Positions 51,620 through 58,469 of a DNA stretch of 64,000 nucleotides are shown piece by piece (position 1 is the first letter of the stretch; the number at the start of each line of letters is the position of its first letter). The notes below the pieces were generated by a model. It was not told the origin of the DNA. It did not search any database and worked only from the letters and a program-made list of their open reading frames with translations. The stretch comes from a virus, in IMG/VR virus record IMGVR_UViG_3300033145_000274, positions 1-64,000 of that record; one strand, 5' to 3'. The translations under genes and the position numbers were made by a program.

Positions 51620-51648
51620 TTGACTTCTTTGTGTCGATATGGTATAAT
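51620..51648 (+). promoter_or_regulatory. Early promoter P16
   Basis: TTGACT, 17-base spacer with TCGATA, TATAAT. Confidence 0.8.
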
Positions 51649-51734
51649 AGTTGCGGAGAGCAATTTCTGTGCCAATACACAGAAAAAATGAGAGAATAAG
51701 GGCACCGCATACCGGCCCCACCGTAGTGCCGCCC

Positions 51735-51785
51735 TGTGTCACCCAATCCAACCTGGTTAGTCACCAATAGTCGGTAGTCAGCGAG
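51735..51785 (+). repeat. 50-bp dispersed repeat, copy 5
   Basis: Starts TGTGTCACCCAATCCAACCT and ends GGTAGTCAGCGAG, upstream of P17. Confidence 0.55.
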
Positions 51786-51803
51786 TGTCAGTGAGCATTG
51801 GGC

Positions 51804-51831
51804 TTGACAAGAGCGCCAGGAAGTGTATAAT
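51804..51831 (+). promoter_or_regulatory. Early promoter P17
   Basis: TTGACA, 16-base spacer, TATAAT (in TGTATAAT). Confidence 0.85.
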
Positions 51832-51874
51832 AGAATGCGAGCAACTATCGTGCCAACCAACCCAGGAAATGCCT

Positions 51875-52132
51875 ATGAGTACAAAAAAGAAGATTTATGT
51901 CACCAGCGGTGAGTTGGCCGTAGTCACAATTGCAGACGGCCCTATTGCCGCCATCAAAACCGCCCTGTTTCAATTTGGAACAGATAAGCGCCTGGATGAT
52001 GACTTTATTTATCTGGACGAACGTGGCTTCAGACACGACGACACAGCACAATACATAGTACCCCTTGAACAGGCTTTAGCCGAGGCGGGGTACGTCTACG
52101 AGGAACCCAAGTTCCCATCGGCTGAGGTATAG
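51875..52132 (+). CDS. Small early protein, unknown
   Basis: An 85-residue protein starting MSTKKKIYVTSGELAVVTIA; AGGA lies 7 bases upstream. Pattern AIKTALFQFGTDKRLDDDFI-YLDERGFR suggests a compact alpha/beta fold. A terminator follows. Not recognised. Confidence 0.65.
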   Translation: MSTKKKIYVTSGELAVVTIADGPIAAIKTALFQFGTDKRLDDDFIYLDERGFRHDDTAQYIVPLEQALAEAGYVYEEPKFPSAEV

Positions 52133-52153
52133 TCAGCCCCACTAAAGTGACCA

Positions 52154-52186
52154 GCCCTGCATGTTCGTGCGGGGCTTCTTCTTTTT
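52154..52186 (+). terminator. Terminator
   Basis: GCCCTGCA (52154-52161) pairs with TGCGGGGC (52167-52174), then TTCTTCTTTTT. Confidence 0.8.
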
Positions 52187-52202
52187 AAGCAAGGGAAGCA
52201 TC

Positions 52203-52346
52203 ATGCTAGAAAAAATACTTCACGAACTCAACTGGTACACCTTCAGATTCAACTGGAGGCCAACCACCATTCGTTACGACCTGCCGGCTAACCGCCGTGT
52301 AGTCTGGCAGCACCTACCCACTGGTGAAATAAGAATGTCCCACTAA
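52203..52346 (+). CDS. Small protein, 47 residues
   Basis: Starts MLEKILHELNWYTFRFNWRP, AGGGAAG upstream. Aromatic and basic. First of a run of small genes without their own visible promoter. Unrecognised. Confidence 0.5.
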   Translation: MLEKILHELNWYTFRFNWRPTTIRYDLPANRRVVWQHLPTGEIRMSH

Positions 52347-52361
52347 CAACAAGAAGAAAAA

Positions 52362-52571
52362 ATGCCAAAGAAAAGAATCGTCCTAATCATCACCAGTTGT
52401 AAACAATGCACCCATGGCTGCGTCGTACCCAACCCCTATCTACCCGACAAGGGCGAACACATATACAGTTGGATGTGTTATAAGTTGGGGCGCTGCGTGT
52501 ATCGCCTGAAACCATGGGAGGAGCTTGCTAACTCTATTCCTGATGCTTGTCCATTACCTAATGAAGAATAA
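52362..52571 (+). CDS. Tandem cysteine-rich paralogue A
   Basis: A 69-residue protein. Core: ITSCKQC, WMCYKL, WEELANSIPDACPLPNEE. Two more genes with the same core follow, so this is a tandem triplication. Four conserved cysteines suggest a zinc site. Confidence 0.7.
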   Translation: MPKKRIVLIITSCKQCTHGCVVPNPYLPDKGEHIYSWMCYKLGRCVYRLKPWEELANSIPDACPLPNEE

Positions 52572-52580
52572 GGAAAAAAC

Positions 52581-52784
52581 ATGACAAAGAAAATCACCAT
52601 CAACAGTTGCAAGCACTGTCCCAATCACATAGCCGAACGAGACCACACCGGCGATTCGCCTGAACCCTTCTTTAAGTGGAGGTGTTCTATACTACGCCAC
52701 CGCTATGTTGTACGGCGTTATGTGGAGTGGAATGACAATAGTCTCTTCATTCCCGATGACTGTCCACTACCAGAAGACGAGTGA
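52581..52784 (+). CDS. Tandem cysteine-rich paralogue B
   Basis: A 67-residue protein: INSCKHC, WRCSIL, NSLFIPDDCPLPEDE. Same layout as A and C; weak AAGGAAAA ribosome site. Confidence 0.7.
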   Translation: MTKKITINSCKHCPNHIAERDHTGDSPEPFFKWRCSILRHRYVVRRYVEWNDNSLFIPDDCPLPEDE

Positions 52785-52794
52785 GAAAGAAAAC

Positions 52795-52992
52795 ATGTCA
52801 AGAAAAATCATCATCATCACCTCTTGTTACCAATGCGACTCTCACTCATTAGAACAGGACCGCACCCACGACGGTTCGTTGGTTTATAATGGTATGTGTT
52901 ATAAACTGAACCGCTACACACAGCGTAATGTATCATGGGAAACTCTAGCCACCTTCATGCCTGATGACTGCCCACTACCAGACGACAAGTGA
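52795..52992 (+). CDS. Tandem cysteine-rich paralogue C
   Basis: A 65-residue protein: ITSCYQC, GMCYKLNR, WETLATFMPDDCPLPDDK. Closest to A. The intergenic GTGAGAAAGAAAACATG before this gene and the next is identical, showing duplication of the junction too. Confidence 0.7.
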   Translation: MSRKIIIITSCYQCDSHSLEQDRTHDGSLVYNGMCYKLNRYTQRNVSWETLATFMPDDCPLPDDK

Positions 52993-53002
52993 GAAAGAAA
53001 AC

Positions 53003-53179
53003 ATGTACATATACACATATTGGAACAACGAAAGAGAATGGCACGGAGAGGTCCTAGCCCATTTCAAGGCAGCTTCACAGGCCGAAGCTGACCAGGAGTT
53101 TATGAAACGGACATCCTATAATCCCCACGATGTCCGAATAGATTGCACGGTTAGAACTCACAAACCCAAACGATGTTGA
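53003..53179 (+). CDS. Small protein after the paralogue array
   Basis: A 58-residue protein, MYIYTYWNNEREWHGEVLAH; helical middle with AASQAEADQEF and a basic end. Pattern resembles short phage proteins with a YxVxA-AxSxEEA motif. Last plus-strand gene before a convergent junction. Confidence 0.55.
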   Translation: MYIYTYWNNEREWHGEVLAHFKAASQAEADQEFMKRTSYNPHDVRIDCTVRTHKPKRC

Positions 53180-53240
53180 CATTGTAAGCGTCCGTCGTAA
53201 GTCTGCGACAAATGACTAAGTATGTCCCTCTCTTGCTCAC

Positions 53241-53356
53241 ATGTAGCGAAGTATAACGTTTGTGTTATATTTGGCTACACAGGGCACCAGTCTAGCGTCA
53301 CAGCCCATCCGGCCTGATTGGTCTGGCATGGTCCGTAGCCAGCGACTTTTGTGACG
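53241..53356. terminator. Hairpins at the convergent junction
   Basis: TGTAGC/GCTACA enclosing TATAAC/GTTATA (53241-53281) and CGTCACA/TGTGACG (53296-53356) lie between convergent genes ending at 53179 and 53360. They could stop transcription in both directions. The second contains copy 6 of the 50-bp repeat. Confidence 0.45.
53296..53346 (+). repeat. 50-bp dispersed repeat, copy 6
   Basis: Starts CGTCACAGCCCATCCGGCCT, ends CGTAGCCAGCGAC. Unlike the other copies, no plus-strand promoter follows. Confidence 0.5.
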
Positions 53357-53359
53357 AGC

Positions 53360-53707
53360 CTATGCAGCCGTAGCGTACACTGGAGTTGGTGGACGGTCAT
53401 AGACGCCTGGCTTGACTGTGTCAGGCAATTGGGGAGGGGCTAAAACAATGGGAGATTCAGGGGGCAAGTCTGAGAGAGCGGCACGTCGCACCTTCTTACC
53501 TCCACGAGTATAAATCCCCACCATGCCCATGTCCATGAGATACTCACTTGAGTATTTAGCCGGCTTGGGCTCACCAATAAGATACTGAGCGTGGCCAAAT
53601 TGAGTCTGGAGTTGCTCAATGATTTCTTCAGCCTCTTCGTGAGAACCCACGTTAGAGACATGGGTCCAGCCCTGAGACATAAGCAAGGGAAAAGAAGAAA
53701 GTATCAT
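53360..53707 (-). CDS. Unknown protein of the minus-strand island, gene 2
   Basis: A 115-residue protein starting MILSSFPLLMSQGWTHVSNV (6 bases after the upstream stop). Contains a helical segment (EEAEEIIEQLQTQFGHAQYL) and a proline-rich C-terminus (YDRPPTPVYATAA). Unrecognised. Confidence 0.6.
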   Translation of the reverse strand: MILSSFPLLMSQGWTHVSNVGSHEEAEEIIEQLQTQFGHAQYLIGEPKPAKYSSEYLMDMGMVGIYTRGGKKVRRAALSDLPPESPIVLAPPQLPDTVKPGVYDRPPTPVYATAA

Positions 53708-53712
53708 GGGTC

Positions 53713-53946
53713 TTACTCTACTATGTGATAGATTTCTTGCCAACGACTCATGTTGGTACCTGGCTTATCGTATTGGAAGATATTACACCCAGAATGAAAG
53801 TTCAGCCCAAACCACGCCTCACTAAAGCGACCCGCTAGCCAACGCCCATCACACTTCACCAAGTAATAATGGACCCCGGTTGTTATGATGTCGGGGTGCT
53901 TATGGCCATCTCCCTTGGTCCAGTCAAGCTTTTTGAGTGTAGGCAT
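53713..53946 (-). CDS. Unknown protein of the minus-strand island, gene 1
   Basis: A 77-residue protein (MPTLKKLDWTKGDGHKHPDI) with AGGA upstream. Aromatic, with GVHYYLVKCDGRWLAGRFSE. It is read against all neighbouring early genes from its own promoter, so it may be an acquired cassette. Confidence 0.65.
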   Translation of the reverse strand: MPTLKKLDWTKGDGHKHPDIITTGVHYYLVKCDGRWLAGRFSEAWFGLNFHSGCNIFQYDKPGTNMSRWQEIYHIVE

Positions 53947-54591
53947 GAGTAGTTCCTAAGAGAAAAGGACAGGGGACCAGAAACAACACTTGACGGCAAC
54001 TCATTAGGTCCCCTGCCCAGTCGTAATTAACGCGGTGTTATTAAAACAACAGGGAACAGAAGCCACCGCGTGTGCTCCAGGTTGTTCCTGCCTACTTTAT
54101 TATACACTACTTGAGTCCTTTGTCAATCCCTTTTTTTCTGGAATCGAAAAACTCAGCACAGTAGAGCATACTTACAACAGTAAATCTTGAAGAGTATAGC
54201 CTTCCTTGCTTACTTCATCAAATATGTCCTAAGCCACGGCCCTTTGCTTGTACATGTATAAGCCTAAAGTCTGCCCTAGCGATTCGAGCTTACATGCTCA
54301 GGTTCGCCCGTCATCTCAGACCGAAAACCTGTAGAGAAAAACCATATTGTTAGAAGCGAGCCCTACCGAGTGTGCATGATATAGAATGCACAACTGGCAT
54401 CGCCACTCGTCTCTTTGAGCTTCAACATTGTAACCAACTAGGCTCATCAGACCCTCAACACAAAAACATGTATCAAAAATATGGGAAAGCTGTTGAGGTA
54501 GCCTTCAAAAAGTGGAAGAAAATCTTCCTTACACTATTATACCGGCCAAAATAAGCGTCTGTCCAGTCCATTTTTTCTTTTTTTTCTCTAG
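53947..54591. other. Gene-poor stretch upstream of the minus-strand island
   Basis: Contains an inverted repeat GACAGGGGACC/GGTCCCCTGCC (about 53969-54019) in the leader of the minus operon, its promoter (54099-54126), and about 450 bases up to 54591 in which no supported gene or clear structure is seen apart from a T-rich run at 54571-54588. Confidence 0.45.
54099..54126 (-). promoter_or_regulatory. Minus-strand consensus promoter
   Basis: On the minus strand TTGACA (54126-54121), 16-base spacer, TATAAT (54104-54099) in GTGTATAAT. Drives the 53,946-53,360 pair through a leader of about 145 bases. Confidence 0.85.
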
Positions 54592-54619
54592 TTGACACAC
54601 ACGTATCCTATGATATAAT
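54592..54619 (+). promoter_or_regulatory. Promoter P18
   Basis: TTGACA, 16-base spacer, TATAAT. Start of right-arm transcription. Confidence 0.85.
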
Positions 54620-54681
54620 AGCAGGGTGAGCATAGTTGGCTTTGAGTTGGCTGGCCAAAAAGCGTTAAAACCCCCTATACA

Positions 54682-54849
54682 GTGGGAGATTGTGGGGATT
54701 CGTGGGGAAATTTTGCTCGCTGCGTGGTCAGCAGGTACAAAGTGTACGACCGCGACCCAGACGCCTCCGCTCCCCCGCGTCTTCTGTCTGTATTGTCCTA
54801 CTGTAGTATATCGTATAAAACCCCCGAAAACAAGAGAAAAAAACAATGA
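54682..54849 (+). CDS. Possible 55-residue protein, start uncertain
   Basis: A frame without stops reads RYKVYDRDPDASAPPRLLSV and ends in a TGA overlapping the next ATG (ATGA), a sign of coupling. The only in-frame common start is a GTG at 54682 without a good ribosome site. It could instead be part of a long leader. Confidence 0.3.
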   Translation: MGDCGDSWGNFARCVVSRYKVYDRDPDASAPPRLLSVLSYCSISYKTPENKRKKQ

Positions 54850-54941
54850 ACTTCCCCTCCCACGTTCGCACCGCCCTGACGTGGCTCTGCCTATTGGCGG
54901 TAGCCGTCGTACTCTTACTTACAGGATTAACGGCTAGTTAA
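54846..54941 (+). CDS. 31-residue membrane micropeptide
   Basis: MNFPSHVRTALTWLCLLAVA followed by VVLLLTGLTAS: one hydrophobic helix. Weak ribosome site. Function unknown. Confidence 0.45.
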   Translation: MNFPSHVRTALTWLCLLAVAVVLLLTGLTAS

Positions 54942-54980
54942 ACACCCAATTAACCGCAATACAAACTTCCAATTACCCCC

Positions 54981-55009
54981 TTGACAAGTTAAAGTCCATA
55001 TGCTAAAAT
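54981..55009 (+). promoter_or_regulatory. Promoter P19
   Basis: TTGACA, 17-base spacer, TAAAAT. A 140-base leader follows in which ACCGGTT (about 55051) can pair with AACCGGT (about 55114) around a GCTC/GAGC hairpin. Confidence 0.8.
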
Positions 55010-55157
55010 CGTCTATAGAGAAAATACAGGTCGTATTAAAGAACAGTTACCGGTTGGGCATGAAGGCTCGCGACGGAGCGGATGTTGGCTTACCGTGAAA
55101 TCTGGACGTTTATAACCGGTGTTGATAACTTACATGAAACAATTTTAGGAGAAAACC

Positions 55158-55520
55158 ATGGAAATAATTCCTCCCCCCATACCCAGGTTAGCCATTGAAA
55201 TCAAGTACCGCATTCATGCGATGAGACAGATTAAACAAAGAGAACACAGGGATGGAGTCACGATATGGGCGGGCACAGGCCGGCGTACCCTGGATACTGG
55301 GCTCCCAGGAACCGATATCTACCCAGAATTCCGAGACCGTTCACTCCTATCTCTCTTGTGGGCACTCATGCCATTGTGCTCATCAGTAGACTACCCCAAG
55401 TTGAAAGAACACATCCGTATATTCACAACTGAGTTGCCAGGATGCGGCGGACGCTTCTCGGTGGCATCACTGGAGCGGGCTGTTAAAGCTCTTGAATGTA
55501 CAATTGACCTACTCTACTAG
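55158..55520 (+). CDS. Unknown right-arm protein
   Basis: A 120-residue protein, AGGAG upstream (MEIIPPPIPRLAIEIKYRIH). Helical C-terminus (FSVASLERAVKALECTIDLL). First gene of the long right-arm operon. Not recognised. Confidence 0.65.
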   Translation: MEIIPPPIPRLAIEIKYRIHAMRQIKQREHRDGVTIWAGTGRRTLDTGLPGTDIYPEFRDRSLLSLLWALMPLCSSVDYPKLKEHIRIFTTELPGCGGRFSVASLERAVKALECTIDLLY

Positions 55521-55536
55521 TTCCGGAAGCATAAAC

Positions 55537-55710
55537 ATGGACATATCTGACATAATTATCGGAACTGGCTGGGCGCTAATGATAATAAGTATAGTGTTGG
55601 TCATTACGGGAGCACTGGTATGGTGGAATGATGACTATCAGAAATCAGAAGGAGCACAGACAAATGATAAAAACAATAGCCATAGTGATATCAACAATTG
55701 TAATCTTTAG
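55537..55710 (+). CDS. 57-residue membrane protein
   Basis: MDISDIIIGTGWALMIISIV leads a single membrane helix ending near GALVWWND, then a polar tail. GGAAG upstream. One of several small membrane proteins here. Confidence 0.55.
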   Translation: MDISDIIIGTGWALMIISIVLVITGALVWWNDDYQKSEGAQTNDKNNSHSDINNCNL

Positions 55711-55729
55711 CATAGTGAAGGGGTCATAA
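55664..55729 (+). CDS. 21-residue membrane micropeptide
   Basis: MIKTIAIVISTIVIFSIVKG plus S. AGGAG 11 bases upstream; overlaps the previous gene out of frame, and its TAA shares one base with the next ATG. Evidence is only coupling and ribosome site. Confidence 0.4.
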   Translation: MIKTIAIVISTIVIFSIVKGS

Positions 55730-55818
55730 TGTCATCTTTAGACGTAATAGTGTGTGGAGTCCTATTTGGAATCTTTCTGATAATACTTTCCGAAATCTTT
55801 AATCAGAACAGACTATAA
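55729..55818 (+). CDS. 29-residue membrane micropeptide
   Basis: MSSLDVIVCGVLFGIFLIIL followed by SEIFNQNRL. GAAGGGG upstream; coupled by TAATG. Hydrophobic helix with polar end. Confidence 0.45.
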   Translation: MSSLDVIVCGVLFGIFLIILSEIFNQNRL

Positions 55819-55828
55819 GGACAATACC

Positions 55829-55870
55829 ATGCCAGCGCAACTCACATACAGTGGTATAACAAATGAGTAA
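55829..55870 (+). CDS. Possible 13-residue leader peptide
   Basis: MPAQLTYSGITNE with AAGGA upstream; its stop overlaps the next gene's ATG (ATGAGTAA), which otherwise has no clear ribosome site. It may couple translation. Confidence 0.3.
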   Translation: MPAQLTYSGITNE

Positions 55871-56132
55871 ACCAATCGGCATTAACGCCAGCAGACTACA
55901 GCGAAAACTGCACAAAGACGAAGCTGCCTTTGTTGAACAATGGCAGTCGTTTAATGAGAACAACGAGGCGATTCGGTACATATTGTCGTCCGATAATATG
56001 TTACCACCCATACCAAGCCAACATGATTGTGTGATAGCAGAGACCATGATACAGTGGTTGGGCTCCAATGTTGGCATGGGGTTTGTGTTAAGTGTTCTTG
56101 AAAAGTTAGGGTATGGGGTCAGTAAATCATGA
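55863..56132 (+). CDS. Unknown right-arm protein
   Basis: An 89-residue helical protein (MSKPIGINASRLQRKLHKDE). No strong ribosome site; translation may be coupled to the short upstream peptide. Its TGA overlaps the next start (ATGA). Unrecognised. Confidence 0.6.
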   Translation: MSKPIGINASRLQRKLHKDEAAFVEQWQSFNENNEAIRYILSSDNMLPPIPSQHDCVIAETMIQWLGSNVGMGFVLSVLEKLGYGVSKS

Positions 56133-56407
56133 AACTAGTCCTCTGCACACACTGTCATGACGTGTTCAAGCTAGACAGAATCCTACGACAGTGTAGGTGT
56201 GAGCGCACGTATGGTTTCTACCGGGATGATGGTATAACTGCCATATATGGTGGTTTTACTGCTATCCCTATTGGTTTTAATAATAGGACGCTCGCAAATG
56301 CAATAGAGAACCAACCACAAGAAGGCATGGGAGAACGGTTTACGGCATTTGTGATACCAAAAACATGTCCTACAATGATAAAGGATAACCCCGATGCAAT
56401 CCCTTAA
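56129..56407 (+). CDS. Zinc-motif protein of unknown function
   Basis: A 92-residue protein with CTHC at residues 6-9 and CRC near 22-24, then DDGITAIYGGFTAIPIGFNN and a final CPT motif. Family-like pattern known in phages and actinobacteria as uncharacterised. Overlaps both neighbours. Confidence 0.6.
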   Translation: MKLVLCTHCHDVFKLDRILRQCRCERTYGFYRDDGITAIYGGFTAIPIGFNNRTLANAIENQPQEGMGERFTAFVIPKTCPTMIKDNPDAIP

Positions 56408-56768
56408 AAAACTCACCGATGAACAAACAAAGATGGCTGCTGAAGCTGTGGTGTGCTTGGTTCAAGATAGATTATACGATGCCATTTCCCGTGGTTCAAC
56501 GCTCCACGCAGCGGAAGTTGGTCGTTGTGAGGCCGAACGAGAATGGGACAAAGACCACCCTGATAATGGAGTAGGTTGCCCCGACGGCTGGGTGAGTGCC
56601 AATCCATTTCAAGACCGAAATAACTATAAGAGTGACCAAGCCGACCGGGCGATGGAAGATGTCAAAGAATGGCGTGTGGTCAGCACGTTTGTTATGACAC
56701 GTCTGTGTAGTATGTTGAAGAATACCGAACTCGAAACCCTACGTCAGAAGGACAAAACAAATGATTAA
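56394..56768 (+). CDS. Unknown right-arm protein
   Basis: A 124-residue acidic helical protein (MQSLKKLTDEQTKMAAEAVV) with WDKDHPDNGVGCPDGWVSAN in the middle. Overlaps the macro-domain gene by 8 bases. Not recognised. Confidence 0.6.
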   Translation: MQSLKKLTDEQTKMAAEAVVCLVQDRLYDAISRGSTLHAAEVGRCEAEREWDKDHPDNGVGCPDGWVSANPFQDRNNYKSDQADRAMEDVKEWRVVSTFVMTRLCSMLKNTELETLRQKDKTND

Positions 56769-57294
56769 GTATGTCACAGGTAATTTGTTTGAGTTGATAA
56801 AGCCAGAAACATCCATCGTCATTCCCCACATATGTAACGACTCCGGTGGTTGGGGAGCGGGTTTTGTGATGGCGCTCTCGAAACAATGGCCGCCAACCAT
56901 GCTGAAGGACAGTCCAGAGTGGAAATATCGTCAGTGGTTTGATTCCAGAGACTCCCACTTCACCAAATACGACAATCCATTTAGTCTTGATAGTGTGCAA
57001 GATGTTACGCCAACCGACTACATAGTCGTAGCCAACATGATTGCACAACACGGCACCAGAAGTGCTGAAAACCCCAAGCCAATCAAGTATGCCGCTTTGG
57101 TACAGTGTATGATTAAGGTCGCCGACATGTGTCGCGACTATCGTGAAATCCATGCACCAAAGTTTGGTTCTGGCCTGGCGGGTGGCAACTGGGCGTTCAT
57201 CGAAGAACTCATTGAGGAGCTTTGGTGTAGTCGCGGAATCCCTGTAACCATTTATGAACTTCCGCCAAGGATATCACATGACGCCTCAAAATAG
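56761..57294 (+). CDS. Macro domain protein (ADP-ribose processing)
   Basis: A 177-residue stand-alone macro domain. GNLFEL at residue 7, IVIPHICNDSGGWGAGFVMA (residues ~19-38, ADP-ribose loop), VVANMIAQHG near 90 and KFGSGLAGGNW near 138 match the ALC1/Poa1-like class. It probably binds or hydrolyses ADP-ribose groups on protein or nucleic acid, which would counter ADP-ribosylation-based or NAD-derived host defence (inference). Confidence 0.88.
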   Translation: MIKYVTGNLFELIKPETSIVIPHICNDSGGWGAGFVMALSKQWPPTMLKDSPEWKYRQWFDSRDSHFTKYDNPFSLDSVQDVTPTDYIVVANMIAQHGTRSAENPKPIKYAALVQCMIKVADMCRDYREIHAPKFGSGLAGGNWAFIEELIEELWCSRGIPVTIYELPPRISHDASK

Positions 57295-57874
57295 CCCGGC
57301 AGAACTGCTGAAAGAGTTCTTATCGGAACATCGCGAGTCTAAGGACAGTGGCTTTGCACCTGTAACAGAACAGGATATGCAGCAATTGTATGAGTTGATG
57401 CACGCCATTGTAACAGCCAAGTGGAGCCCAGATTGCGATGGTGACCGACCTATCAACTTTGACATCATTGACCGCACACGGTTTGAGCCGATGCATTGGG
57501 CCAAGACACCATACCGACATCATGCTGAGTGCATGGAAAACCGCATGGCAGCCAATCGACTATTGGAAGACATACTTGATAGTTGTGTTACCAATGTCCG
57601 CACGGCAGCAGCTAGACTCGATACAGAAATACGTGTTCGACAATACTATCGGCGAGAAGAAGAAAAGCATAATGCAACATTCCAGAAAGGTCAAGAGCTT
57701 GTGTGTGTAGAGGCACCTGAAGATTGCCTAACCGTAGGTCAAACTTACATAGCGAAAAATTATTCGTATTGGGCTACGGATGGAGAGAAGGTCAGTATTG
57801 ATGCCGATGGTCGTGGCTTCTGGTATGGCAAGCCGGTTGAATACTTCACAGCCAAGGAGAAACATGATGAATAA
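57278..57874 (+). CDS. Unknown protein with SH3-like C-terminus
   Basis: A 198-residue protein starting MTPQNSPAELLKEFLSEHRE after AAGGA. Helical first 140 residues; the end (LVCVEAPEDCLTVGQTYIAK ... FWYGKPVEYFTAK) looks like the small beta-barrel common in phage proteins. Overlaps macro gene by 17 bases. Confidence 0.6.
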   Translation: MTPQNSPAELLKEFLSEHRESKDSGFAPVTEQDMQQLYELMHAIVTAKWSPDCDGDRPINFDIIDRTRFEPMHWAKTPYRHHAECMENRMAANRLLEDILDSCVTNVRTAAARLDTEIRVRQYYRREEEKHNATFQKGQELVCVEAPEDCLTVGQTYIAKNYSYWATDGEKVSIDADGRGFWYGKPVEYFTAKEKHDE

Positions 57875-58028
57875 ACTACTGTTAGGGTCATGTGCCATGG
57901 GTCTATTGGTTAGCAACATGACAGTTCATGGTATACCACGTGGTTTGTGGATTGGTCTAGTAGCCTCGGGTGGGTATCTGATAATTATGCAGATACTCTT
58001 TGCTTGCAACGTATGTAAAAGGCTATAA
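57864..58028 (+). CDS. 54-residue membrane protein
   Basis: MMNKLLLGSCAMGLLVSNMT with a second hydrophobic stretch (LWIGLVASGGYLIIMQILFA) and CNVCKRL at the end. AAGGAGAAAC upstream. N-terminus could be a signal anchor; LGSC resembles a lipobox weakly. Confidence 0.55.
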   Translation: MMNKLLLGSCAMGLLVSNMTVHGIPRGLWIGLVASGGYLIIMQILFACNVCKRL

Positions 58029-58030
58029 CA

Positions 58031-58213
58031 ATGATATGTGACATGTGTGGTAAAGACAAACCAAAAACGACATGCCAACCAACCATGAGCCAGTTGGTCT
58101 TTGGTGGTTTTCCAATTCATACGCAAAGCCGTTGTGATGGTTGTGAACGCAAGGTGTGTGCGTCTATTGACAAGATATTGGACAGACTAGAAGTTGAATC
58201 ACACATGGAGTAA
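58031..58213 (+). CDS. Zinc-finger-like small protein
   Basis: A 60-residue protein, MICDMCGKDKPKTTC ... CDGCERKVC, with two CxxC pairs. No clear ribosome site; directly follows the membrane protein. Confidence 0.6.
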   Translation: MICDMCGKDKPKTTCQPTMSQLVFGGFPIHTQSRCDGCERKVCASIDKILDRLEVESHME

Positions 58214-58217
58214 TAAT

Positions 58218-58469
58218 ATGGCAAGGGACAAATACTACAACAAGTTGGTGAAGTTTGATAGCGAGTATTTTCGCGACACGCTAGCGTCCACTCAAATCAC
58301 ATGCAACGAAGAAGAATTATGTCGTGTGTTAGCAACGTGGGCATATGATGGTGATTTTTATGTCGATAGTTGTGGTTGGGAGATGCTCACTAAAATTGAA
58401 ACACACTTCAGTAAGCGAGTACGTGAACAGGTATTATATAACCTTTTTCATCGAAACCATGACACATGA
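58218..58469 (+). CDS. Unknown right-arm protein
   Basis: An 83-residue protein starting MARDKYYNKLVKFDSEYFRD, GGAG 7 bases upstream. Helical, with WAYDGDFYVDSCGWEMLTKI. Overlaps the TOPRIM gene by ATGA. Confidence 0.6.
   Translation: MARDKYYNKLVKFDSEYFRDTLASTQITCNEEELCRVLATWAYDGDFYVDSCGWEMLTKIETHFSKRVREQVLYNLFHRNHDT

Larger units (their letters stand above)
51433..51874 (+). other. Gene-free stretch with terminator, cassette and two promoters
   Basis: Terminator, cassette copy 8 and P16 are followed by a transcript of about 150 bases with hairpin TTTCTGTG/CACAGAAA (near 51664-51686) and copy 5 of the 50-bp repeat, then P17. The P16 transcript may be a small RNA; no convincing ORF lies in it. 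Confidence 0.5.

Noticed and set aside
54372-54554. 60-residue ORF in the AT-rich gap
   Set aside because: No ribosome site, no promoter close by, AT-rich unstructured sequence; not supported.
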